22,110 nt of DNA from contig JAKSQR010000011.1 of the NCBI GenBank assembly GCA_024404065.1, forward strand, positions 1 through 22,110, read 5' to 3'. Below are positions 14,541-21,795 of this stretch, piece after piece (the stretch's first letter is position 1; each line of letters opens with the position of its first letter). The position numbers and the translations under genes are program-made. The notes beneath the pieces are model-generated. The model had not been told where the DNA came from. It worked only from the letters and a program-made list of their open reading frames with translations, and made no database searches. Source of the stretch: Clostridia bacterium. GTDB lineage: Bacteria > Bacillota > Clostridia > Oscillospirales > Acutalibacteraceae.

Positions 14541-14552
14541 GAGGAAATATTT

Positions 14553-15419
14553 ATGAAAATAGGTGTCAGCAGTTACAGCTTTTCACAACTCATATCAGGT
14601 GGCAAGGAAACACAGCTAAGCATTATTAAAATTGCCAAAGAGATGGGCTTTGATGGTATTGAATTTACAGACCTTATTGTGCCTGATGGCAAAACCGAGG
14701 CAGAGTATGCCGCCGAAATAAAAGCAGAGTGCGATAAATATAATCTGCCCATTATCAGCTATACAATAAGCGCTAATCTTTTGACTTTTGAGAATGGCTC
14801 AAATGAGGCTGAAATTGAAAGAGTTTGCCGTAAGGTTGATATAGCAGCAATATTAGGTGCGCCTACCTTAAGGCATGATGCCGCATGGGGTATGCCTGAT
14901 GAGCTTAAATCACATCAGGGCTTTGAGAATGTATTGCCCATTTTAGTTGATGGTATCAAAAAAATTACTGAGTATGCCAAGACTAAAAACATTGCAACAA
15001 TGGTTGAAAATCACGGATATTTCTGCCAGGAAAGTGACAGAGTTGAAAGGCTTGTTACAGGCGTAGCAGACCCTAATTTCGGTCTTCTCGTTGATGTAGG
15101 CAACTTCAGCTGTGCTGACGAAAATAATGCTGCAGCAGTAGGCAAGCTTATGCCTTACGCAAAGCATATACATTTCAAGGATTTTTATATCCGTTCAGGC
15201 AATAGCTTTGACCCCGGTGAAGGCTTCTTTAAGTCAAGGGCAGGCAACTACCTGCGTGGCTCCATTATAGGTCAGGGTGATGTGCCTGTATATCAGTGCT
15301 TTAGCCTTGTAAAAAACAGTGGATATCAGGGCTATATCAGTGTGGAGTTTGAAGGCATGGAAGACTGCCTTAAGGGTATAAAAATCGGCCTTGATAATTT
15401 AAGAAAATTTGACCGTTGA
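14553..15419 (+). CDS. Sugar phosphate isomerase/epimerase (xylose isomerase-like TIM barrel), second copy
   Basis: This 288-residue protein has the same fold class as its upstream neighbour, but the two sequences are clearly different and not a recent duplication. Likely metal ligands are E152 (MVENHG), D181 (LVDVGNF), H207 (HIHFKDF) and E265 (SVEFEG). The N-terminus MKIGVSSYSF is typical of the first barrel strand. The GSIIGQGDVPV segment (237-247) resembles the G-x-G-x-h-P loop seen in many such epimerases. A GAGGAA ribosome-binding site follows the upstream stop directly. Two TIM-barrel enzymes in tandem suggest successive steps on one substrate or a heteromeric enzyme; which of these applies cannot be decided here. 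Confidence 0.85.
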   Translation: MKIGVSSYSFSQLISGGKETQLSIIKIAKEMGFDGIEFTDLIVPDGKTEAEYAAEIKAECDKYNLPIISYTISANLLTFENGSNEAEIERVCRKVDIAAILGAPTLRHDAAWGMPDELKSHQGFENVLPILVDGIKKITEYAKTKNIATMVENHGYFCQESDRVERLVTGVADPNFGLLVDVGNFSCADENNAAAVGKLMPYAKHIHFKDFYIRSGNSFDPGEGFFKSRAGNYLRGSIIGQGDVPVYQCFSLVKNSGYQGYISVEFEGMEDCLKGIKIGLDNLRKFDR

Positions 15420-15430
15420 GGTGAAATAAA

Positions 15431-16336
15431 ATGACAGAAGCTGAGCTTAAAGCTCTTATTAAAATGGGCGAATCCGAAACCCTTACTGCCGAAAACAGAG
15501 CGCAGTATAAGGGTGAATACATAAAAACTGCAATGGGCACAACTCACTATGAGCTTAAAGGCGAGGGTGAGGCAGTAGTGCTTGTTCACGGCTATTCAAC
15601 ACCTTATTTTATATATGATAAAGTGTTTGAAGGTCTTGTAAATCTGGGCTATAAGGTGCTCAGATACGACCTTTTTGGCAGAGGCTTTTCTGACAGATTA
15701 AGCGGCAAAAATAATCAGGACTTTTTTGCAAAACAGCTTGATGAGGTTACGACCGCACTTTTAGGTGACGAGAAGTTTGTTTTAATCGGCACATCTATGG
15801 GTGGCGCAATAACCACTACATATATTAAAAACTATGCTGAAAAAGCGAGAGTAAAGAAGCTGATTCTGCTTGCACCTGCAGGTATGGATACCTTCAAGGC
15901 ACCCTTCTATATGCACCTTTGCTCCTTCCCTGTATTGGGCGATATTCTTTTCCCCCTTATTGGTGATAAGGTGCTTATTGGCGCTACACAAAAAGAACTG
16001 TATTACTGCCCTCAGGAGGAGAAGGATTATTATACCCGTTCCTTTGCTGAAGGGTGTAAATACAAAGGCTTCTTAAAGAGTACACTTTCATCTTTAAGAA
16101 ACACTATACTTAAAACAGATGTTTCAATGCTTGGCTACAGAGCAGTTGCTCAGATGAAACTGCCTATGCTTGTGGTGTGGGGTACTATTGATAAAACTAT
16201 GCCCTACTATCAGCATGAAAGGCTGCTTGAAACCTGCCCCCACGCAAAGCTTATCACCTTTGAAAATTCAGGGCATAACTTCGTGTTTGATGAGGGCGAA
16301 AAAACCATGGAAGCAATAAAAGATTTTATAGCATAA
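15431..16336 (+). CDS. Alpha/beta-fold hydrolase
   Basis: The 301-residue protein shows the full alpha/beta-hydrolase catalytic set: oxyanion region VHGY at 52-55, nucleophile elbow GTSMGG at 120-125 (S122), acid D254 in WGTIDKTMP, and H282 in NSGHNF. A helical cap lies between about 150 and 235. No signal peptide is present, so it acts in the cytoplasm. The ribosome-binding site GAGGTGA overlaps the preceding stop codon. Fold and triad cannot separate esterase from lipase, epoxide hydrolase or C-C hydrolase. Its place between sugar isomerases and xylA makes an esterase removing acyl groups from imported xylo-oligosaccharides an attractive guess, no more. A hairpin follows it at 16341-16362. 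Confidence 0.85.
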   Translation: MTEAELKALIKMGESETLTAENRAQYKGEYIKTAMGTTHYELKGEGEAVVLVHGYSTPYFIYDKVFEGLVNLGYKVLRYDLFGRGFSDRLSGKNNQDFFAKQLDEVTTALLGDEKFVLIGTSMGGAITTTYIKNYAEKARVKKLILLAPAGMDTFKAPFYMHLCSFPVLGDILFPLIGDKVLIGATQKELYYCPQEEKDYYTRSFAEGCKYKGFLKSTLSSLRNTILKTDVSMLGYRAVAQMKLPMLVVWGTIDKTMPYYQHERLLETCPHAKLITFENSGHNFVFDEGEKTMEAIKDFIA

Positions 16337-16340
16337 ATTT

Positions 16341-16362
16341 AAGCCCCAGTTACATGGGGCTT
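16341..16362 (+). terminator. Intra-operon hairpin before xylA (attenuator or processing hairpin)
   Basis: An 8-bp GC-rich perfect stem (16341-16348 with 16355-16362) and a 6-nt loop lie just after the hydrolase stop. It is followed by TTAAGACTTT, a poor U-tract, so termination would be partial. xylA has its own strong AAGGAG site 26 bp or so downstream. The hairpin could reduce read-through into xylAB or define an mRNA end; no separate xylA promoter is obvious. Confidence 0.55.
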
Positions 16363-16388
16363 TAAGACTTTAATTAAGGAGAATTTTT

Positions 16389-17696
16389 ATGGCATTTTTT
16401 GACTTCGTTGATAAGGTAGAGTACGGCACAGGTAAAGACTATTCATTCAGGTATTACGATGCTGATAAGGTTGTAATGGGCAAAAAAATGAGTGAGTGGC
16501 TCCCATTTGCTATGGCATGGTGGCACAATCTTGGTGCAACTGGTGCAGATATGTTTGGCGTAGGCACAGCAGATAAAACCTTCGGTCAGGTTCCCGGTAC
16601 AATGGAGCACGCAAAAGCAAAGGTTGACGCAGGCTTTGAGTTTATGCAGAAGCTTGGTATTAAATATTTTTGCTTCCACGATGTTGATTTAGTGCCTGAA
16701 GCAGATGACATAAACGTAACTAACGCTCGCCTTGACGAGATTTCAGATTACATTCTTGAAAAAATGAAGGGTACAGATATCAAGTGCCTTTGGGGTACAG
16801 CCAATATGTTTGGCAATCCCAGATTTATGAATGGCGCAGGCTCCACAAACAGCGCAGATGTTTACTGCTTTGCTGCTGCTCAGGTTAAAAAAGCTCTTGA
16901 TATTACCGTTAAGCTTGGCGGTCAGGGCTATGTTTTCTGGGGCGGTCGTGAAGGCTACGAAACCTTACTTAACACAGATGTTAAGTTTGAGCAGGAAAAT
17001 ATTGCAAGGCTTATGAAAATGGCTGTTGAATATGGCCGCAGTATTGGATTTACAGGCGATTTCTACATTGAGCCCAAGCCAAAGGAGCCAATGAAGCACC
17101 AGTATGATTTTGACGCTGCCACAGCAATCGGCTTCTTAAGACAGTATGGTCTTGATAAGGATTTCAAAATGAATATTGAAGCAAACCATGCAACCCTTGC
17201 AGGCCATACCTTCCAGCATGAGCTTCGTATATCTGCAATTAATGGTATGCTTGGCTCAATTGATGCAAACCAGGGCGACCTTCTTCTTGGCTGGGATACA
17301 GATGAATTCCCATTTGATGTTTACGAAACCACAATGGCAATGTATGAGGTTATAAAGGCAGGCGGTCTCAGGAATGGCGGCTTTAACTTTGATGCTAAAA
17401 ACAGAAGACCAAGCTACACATTTGAGGATATGTTCCGTGCGTTTATACTTGGTATGGATAGCTTTGCTCTCGGTCTTCTTAAAGCAGCTGAAATTATTGA
17501 GGATGGCTCTATTGATAACTTTATCAAAGAGAAATACTCAAGCTATAATGATGGTATAGGCAAAAAGATTGTTGATGGTGAAACCTCTCTTGAGGAGCTT
17601 TCAGCCTATGCCTGCAGCCTTAAAAAGCCCGCTCTTCCCGGCTCAGGCAGGCAGGAATACCTTCAGTATAAAGTAAACAATATCCTTTTCAAATAA
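16389..17696 (+). CDS. xylA: Xylose isomerase
   Basis: XylA interconverts D-xylose and D-xylulose (and glucose and fructose weakly) with two divalent metals. The 435-residue length is that of the longer, class II enzymes found in Firmicutes, Bacteroidetes and anaerobic fungi. Active-site blocks are CFHDVD at 95-100 (H97, D100), WGGREGYE at 184-191, IEPKPKEP at 227-234 (E228, K230), EANHATLAGH at 264-273 (E264, H267), SIDANQGD at 290-297 (D292) and WDTDEFP at 302-308 (D303, D305). An AAGGAG ribosome-binding site precedes the ATG, and xylB follows after 9 bp. Every key residue appears intact, so an active enzyme is expected. Confidence 0.97.
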   Translation: MAFFDFVDKVEYGTGKDYSFRYYDADKVVMGKKMSEWLPFAMAWWHNLGATGADMFGVGTADKTFGQVPGTMEHAKAKVDAGFEFMQKLGIKYFCFHDVDLVPEADDINVTNARLDEISDYILEKMKGTDIKCLWGTANMFGNPRFMNGAGSTNSADVYCFAAAQVKKALDITVKLGGQGYVFWGGREGYETLLNTDVKFEQENIARLMKMAVEYGRSIGFTGDFYIEPKPKEPMKHQYDFDAATAIGFLRQYGLDKDFKMNIEANHATLAGHTFQHELRISAINGMLGSIDANQGDLLLGWDTDEFPFDVYETTMAMYEVIKAGGLRNGGFNFDAKNRRPSYTFEDMFRAFILGMDSFALGLLKAAEIIEDGSIDNFIKEKYSSYNDGIGKKIVDGETSLEELSAYACSLKKPALPGSGRQEYLQYKVNNILFK

Positions 17697-17705
17697 GGTG
17701 ATAAT

Positions 17706-19154
17706 ATGAAAAAATACCTTGGCGTTGACCTTGGCACATCCTCAGTAAAGCTTCTTGTTATCAGTGAAAATGGTATAGAAGCAACAGTAAGTGAGGATTA
17801 TCCCGTTTCTTATCCTGAGGCAGGATATTCAGAGCAAAATCCTGCTGACTGGTACAATAAAACCCTTTTGTGCCTTGAAAAATTATCAAAGGATATTAAC
17901 CTTTCAGAAATTGTTTCTATCAGTTTTTCAGGTCAGATGCACGGCCTTGTAATGCTTGATGAAAATGATGAGGTTATCCGACCTGCAATTCTATGGAATG
18001 ACGGCAGAAGCACTAAAGAGGTTAAGTATCTTAATGAGGAAATCGGTATATCAAAGCTTCTTAGTGAAACAGGTAACATTGCCTTTGCAGGCTTTACAGC
18101 CCCTAAGCTTATGTGGGTAAAGAATAATGAGCCCAAAAATTTTGCAAAGGCGAAAAAGATAATGCTGCCTAAGGATTACCTTGCATATATGCTCAGTGGA
18201 GTATTTGCAACAGATACAAGTGACGCTGCAGGCACACTCTATTTTGACACAAAAAACAGATGCTGGTCAGACTATATGCTGAAGCTTATTGGCATTAGTG
18301 AATCTCAGCTTCCTGCAGTATATGAAAGCTATGAAGCAATCGGTAATATAAAACCTGAATTGGCTGAAAGATTTAATATCAGTAAAGATTGTAAAATAGT
18401 AATAGGTGCAGGGGATAATGCTGCAAGTGCAGTAGGCACAGGCACAGTAAATGACGGTGACTGTAATATTTCCCTTGGTACATCAGGCACAATATTTGTA
18501 AACAGCAGTAAATTTGCCTGCTACGAAAAGGGTAGTATACATTCATTCTGCTCTGCAACAGGCGAATATCATTATTTAGCCTGTATTCTTTCTGCCGCAT
18601 CTGCACAGAAATGGTGGATAGAAGATATACTTAAAGCAGATTACAGCACTGATGGAATAGAAAAATATATTGGCAAAAATTCTGTATATTTTCTGCCCTA
18701 TCTTACTGGTGAGCGCTCACCTGTAAATGATGCTGAGGCTAAAGCGGTAATGTATGGTATGTCACCTGCTACCACAAGGGAGGAAATGACCCTTTCAATC
18801 CTTGAGGGCGTTGCTTTTGCACTAAGACAAAATCTTGAAATAATCAGAGACTTAGGCGTAAATATAACCACCTCCAAAATTTGTGGTGGAGGCGCAAGAA
18901 ACAAGCTGTGGCTTAAAATAATAGCCTCTGTATGTAATGTAGAGTTGCTTATACCCGAAAAGGAGCAGGGCGGTGCTTTAGGTGCTGCGTTGCTTGCTGC
19001 AAGGGGAGCAATGAATATAAACGATTACACAGCCTTTGCATCACAGTTTTACACTGTAAAAGAAACAGTAAAGCCTGATAAAGCTTTGGTTTCAGCTTAC
19101 GAAAAATCTTACGAGAAATACATTAAATTATACCCTGCATTAAAGAATATTTAA
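17706..19154 (+). CDS. xylB: Xylulokinase
   Basis: XylB phosphorylates D-xylulose to D-xylulose 5-phosphate using ATP. This 482-residue FGGY-family kinase shows the N-terminal phosphate motif GVDLGTSS at 6-13 (D8), SGQMHGLV at 75-82, ILWNDGRS at 95-102, the catalytic-base motif GAGDNAA at 234-240 (D237), LGTSGT at 257-262, and the C-terminal GGGARN and EQGGALGAALLA nucleotide-site motifs. The SGQMHG sequence is typical of xylulokinases rather than glycerol or ribulose kinases. The gene follows xylA with an AAGGTGA site spanning the xylA stop, and precedes the GH3 gene. Its product feeds the transketolase encoded at 2634-4447. Confidence 0.95.
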   Translation: MKKYLGVDLGTSSVKLLVISENGIEATVSEDYPVSYPEAGYSEQNPADWYNKTLLCLEKLSKDINLSEIVSISFSGQMHGLVMLDENDEVIRPAILWNDGRSTKEVKYLNEEIGISKLLSETGNIAFAGFTAPKLMWVKNNEPKNFAKAKKIMLPKDYLAYMLSGVFATDTSDAAGTLYFDTKNRCWSDYMLKLIGISESQLPAVYESYEAIGNIKPELAERFNISKDCKIVIGAGDNAASAVGTGTVNDGDCNISLGTSGTIFVNSSKFACYEKGSIHSFCSATGEYHYLACILSAASAQKWWIEDILKADYSTDGIEKYIGKNSVYFLPYLTGERSPVNDAEAKAVMYGMSPATTREEMTLSILEGVAFALRQNLEIIRDLGVNITTSKICGGGARNKLWLKIIASVCNVELLIPEKEQGGALGAALLAARGAMNINDYTAFASQFYTVKETVKPDKALVSAYEKSYEKYIKLYPALKNI

Positions 19155-19165
19155 TTGAGGTGCTT

Positions 19166-21238
19166 ATGAATTATAATGATGCTGTAAAGCTTTATAAAGA
19201 TAATCCAACATCAGAAAATCTTAAAAAAATATGTGCAGATTTACGCAGTGAATTAACACTTCACGAAAAGCTTCACATGATGAGCGGTAATATGGTATCC
19301 TTCGGTATTGCCTGCGTTTCAGCAATTCCTAAGGGCGGTATTTATAATAACCTGCCTATTCTTTCAGGCGGTGTAAAGCGTCTTGGTATACCCGCAGTTA
19401 AGTTTACAGATGGTCCTCGTGGTATAGTTATGAAAAGGTCTACCTGCTTCCCTGTTTCTACTTGCCGTGCAGCCGCTTTTGACAGTGACTTGGAGTATGA
19501 AATAGGCAAAGCAATGGCAGATGAAGCAGTAGCACAGGGTGCAAACTATTTTGCAGGCATCTGTATCAATCTTGCCCGCAATCCCGTATGGGGCAGGGCT
19601 CAGGAGAGCTACGGTGAAGACCCTTATTTGCTTGGCAGATATGGTGGTGCTCTTACAAAAGCAGTGCAGGAAAAAGGTGTTATTGCCTGCCCTAAGCACT
19701 ATGCACTTAACAGCATTGAAAACCTGAGATTTTCAGTTGATGTAAAAACTGATGATAAAACCTTACACGAGGTTTATCTTCCCCATTTTAAGAAATGTAT
19801 TGACGCAGGCGCTATGTCCATAATGGGTGCATATAACCTCTATAATGGCGACCATTGTTGCGAGAGTAAAACTCTTTTAACTGATATTTTAAGAGATATG
19901 TGGGGCTTTGAGGGTTTCACAATAACAGACTTTGTGTTTGGCCTTCGCTCCTGCGTTAAAGCACTGAATGCAGGCCTTGATATAGAAATGCCCATGACAG
20001 AGTTTTATTACCTTTTAAGGCTCAATCTTAAAATGGGCAAAATCAAAATGGAGCAGATAGATACTGCTGTTGAGCGTATCCTTTACGGTCTTATTAAAGT
20101 AACACCTGCAATGAAGCCTACACCTAAATCAGTTATCTGCTGTGAAAATCATAAATTGCTTGCAAGGCGTGCCGCTCAGGAAGGCATTGTAATGCTTAAA
20201 AATGATGGCGTATTACCTATCTCAAAGCAGTCAAAGGTTGCAGTAGTAGGCAGATATGCAGACGAAATAAATGTAGGCGACCACGGCTCATCATGTGTTT
20301 ACAGCCCCTACACAGTAACGCCTTATGAAGGCTTTTGTAATAAGCTTGGCAAGAGCAATGTAGTGCTTTCTGACCTTGATAATCTTGAAATGAATATGTC
20401 AAAGATTAAAGAGTGTGATACAGTTGTTATCTTTGTAGGCTCAGATTACCTGCAGGAGGGCGAAAACCTTGCAAATATGTCAAAGAATGACAACGTGCAG
20501 GAAAATTCCTCAGGCGGTGACAGATACTCTCTGCGTATTCCTAAAAATGAGGTTGAGGCTATCCATAAGCTCTGTAAAGAGTGCGACAAGGTTGTTGTTA
20601 ATATCATAGGTGGCAGTGCCTATATCATTAACGAGTGGGCAGATGAAGCAAACGGCATATTTGAGAGCTTCTACACAGGTATGGAGGGCGGTAATGCAGT
20701 TGCAGCCGTAATGCTTGGTGATGTAAATCCAAGCGGGCATCTTCCTTTTGTAATGGCTCATGATGAGGGAGATTATCCAAAATTCCTTTATCCCGGTGAA
20801 AAGAAAAATACTATTGAGTATGAGTATTATCACGGCTATGCAAAGCTTGATAAAGAGGGCAAAGAGCCTGATTATCCCTTCGGCTTCGGTCTTTCCTATA
20901 CAAGCTTTGATTACAGCAACATTAAGGTTGCAGATTCCGGTGATACATTTACTGTGACAGCTGATGTAAAGAATACAGGCTCAGTTGATGGTAAAACCGT
21001 TGCTCAGGTTTATGTAGGCGCAAATGAAGGCGATCATCCTGTTAAACTGCTTAAGGGCTTTAATAAGCAGATGATTAAAGCAGGTGAAAAAGAAACCATT
21101 GATATTACAGTAGAAAAGGATGACCTGAAATTTTACAATCCCGATACTAAAGAATGGTATCTTGAGCCATCCTACACATTCTACTGCGGTCAGGATGCAA
21201 AGGATGCTATGAGCTTAAAGACAAAAGTAAAAATCTGA
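19166..21238 (+). CDS. Glycoside hydrolase family 3 (beta-xylosidase/beta-glucosidase), cytoplasmic
   Basis: GH3 enzymes release terminal beta-linked sugars with retention. The 690-residue chain has the (beta/alpha)8 domain (about 25-310) with TDGPRG at 81-86, LARNPVWGRAQESYGEDPYL (137-156), KHYALNS at 177-183 and the nucleophile D255 in FTITDF. The alpha/beta sandwich (about 330-560) includes GDHGSS and an EGE acid/base candidate (E431 or E433) before GGDRYSLR from 450. A C-terminal FnIII-like domain (about 575-690) begins after PFGFGLSYT. No signal peptide means it acts on imported oligosaccharides. The start at ATG 19166 follows GAGG; a GTG at 19160 lies within the ribosome-binding site. 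Placement after xylAB favours beta-xylosidase, though family motifs do not settle xylose versus glucose specificity. Confidence 0.92.
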   Translation: MNYNDAVKLYKDNPTSENLKKICADLRSELTLHEKLHMMSGNMVSFGIACVSAIPKGGIYNNLPILSGGVKRLGIPAVKFTDGPRGIVMKRSTCFPVSTCRAAAFDSDLEYEIGKAMADEAVAQGANYFAGICINLARNPVWGRAQESYGEDPYLLGRYGGALTKAVQEKGVIACPKHYALNSIENLRFSVDVKTDDKTLHEVYLPHFKKCIDAGAMSIMGAYNLYNGDHCCESKTLLTDILRDMWGFEGFTITDFVFGLRSCVKALNAGLDIEMPMTEFYYLLRLNLKMGKIKMEQIDTAVERILYGLIKVTPAMKPTPKSVICCENHKLLARRAAQEGIVMLKNDGVLPISKQSKVAVVGRYADEINVGDHGSSCVYSPYTVTPYEGFCNKLGKSNVVLSDLDNLEMNMSKIKECDTVVIFVGSDYLQEGENLANMSKNDNVQENSSGGDRYSLRIPKNEVEAIHKLCKECDKVVVNIIGGSAYIINEWADEANGIFESFYTGMEGGNAVAAVMLGDVNPSGHLPFVMAHDEGDYPKFLYPGEKKNTIEYEYYHGYAKLDKEGKEPDYPFGFGLSYTSFDYSNIKVADSGDTFTVTADVKNTGSVDGKTVAQVYVGANEGDHPVKLLKGFNKQMIKAGEKETIDITVEKDDLKFYNPDTKEWYLEPSYTFYCGQDAKDAMSLKTKVKI

Positions 21239-21252
21239 AAAGCAAAATAATA

Positions 21253-21276
21253 AGCGGAGTGGGTGACCACTCCGCT
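21253..21276. terminator. Bidirectional rho-independent terminator
   Basis: A perfect 10-bp GC-rich stem (21253-21262 with 21267-21276) with a GTGA loop lies between the GH3 stop and the convergent nitroreductase stop. T-rich sequence follows on the + strand (TTTTGCTT), and the complementary A-rich flank gives a T-rich tail on the - strand, so it can end both transcripts. The flanking AGCAAAA and TTTTGCT can pair as well. Confidence 0.9.
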
Positions 21277-21281
21277 TTTGC

Positions 21282-21794
21282 TTATATGTAGCTGACTGTT
21301 TCGTTTATATCTTTTCTTTTGCCGTAGTTTGGGCTTGTCATACTGCTTTCAGTAGGATAGCCTAAATCAAGGAGCATAACTATTTCTTCATTCTCAGGCA
21401 GGTTAAGCTTTTCTTTAAGTGCCTCAGGGTCAAAGCAGTTTACCCAGCAGCTTTCTACGCCTGCATTTTTAGCTGCTAAAAGCATGTGTGTTGCCACTAT
21501 TGTTGCGTCCTCTGCACCGCTCTGCTTTTCGCTGTTTGGGTAGGTGTAAACATTTGTTTTATCATAAGCCACCACAAGCACAGTGCTTGCATTGTAGCGG
21601 CAGGGGGTAACCTCATCAATTATGGCAAGTGCCTTTTCACTCTGTGCCACATATATGTGCTGCTCTTGTAAATTTTTTGCAGTAGGAGCAAGTCTGCCTG
21701 CCTCGAGTATTTCATTAAGCTTTTCGCTTTCTACCTTTTTATCACTGTACTTTTTGCAGGAATATCTTTCCTTAACAACTGTTGTGAAATCCAT
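21282..21794 (-). CDS. Nitroreductase-family FMN-dependent oxidoreductase
   Basis: Nitroreductase-fold proteins use FMN and NAD(P)H to reduce nitroaromatics, quinones or other acceptors. The 170 residues contain the N-terminal FMN-binding RYSCKKYS (10-17), APTAKNLQ at 36-43, the central GAEDATIVATHMLLAAKNAG stretch (93-112), GVESCWVN (112-119) and a C-terminal LLDLGYPTE (141-149) with the FMN-contacting GYP. This is a compact member compared with the 200-220 residues of classical enzymes. The start at 21794 is set by an AAAGGAG site located in the last codons of the upstream macro-domain gene, whose stop is 1 bp away; an upstream in-frame ATG would add 20 residues with no ribosome-binding site. 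Physiological substrate unknown. Confidence 0.88.
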   Translation of the reverse strand: MDFTTVVKERYSCKKYSDKKVESEKLNEILEAGRLAPTAKNLQEQHIYVAQSEKALAIIDEVTPCRYNASTVLVVAYDKTNVYTYPNSEKQSGAEDATIVATHMLLAAKNAGVESCWVNCFDPEALKEKLNLPENEEIVMLLDLGYPTESSMTSPNYGKRKDINETVSYI

Positions 21795-21795
21795 A

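Noticed and set aside
19160..19165. GTG start for the GH3 gene
   Set aside because: It overlaps the GAGG ribosome-binding site; the ATG at 19166 is preferred.
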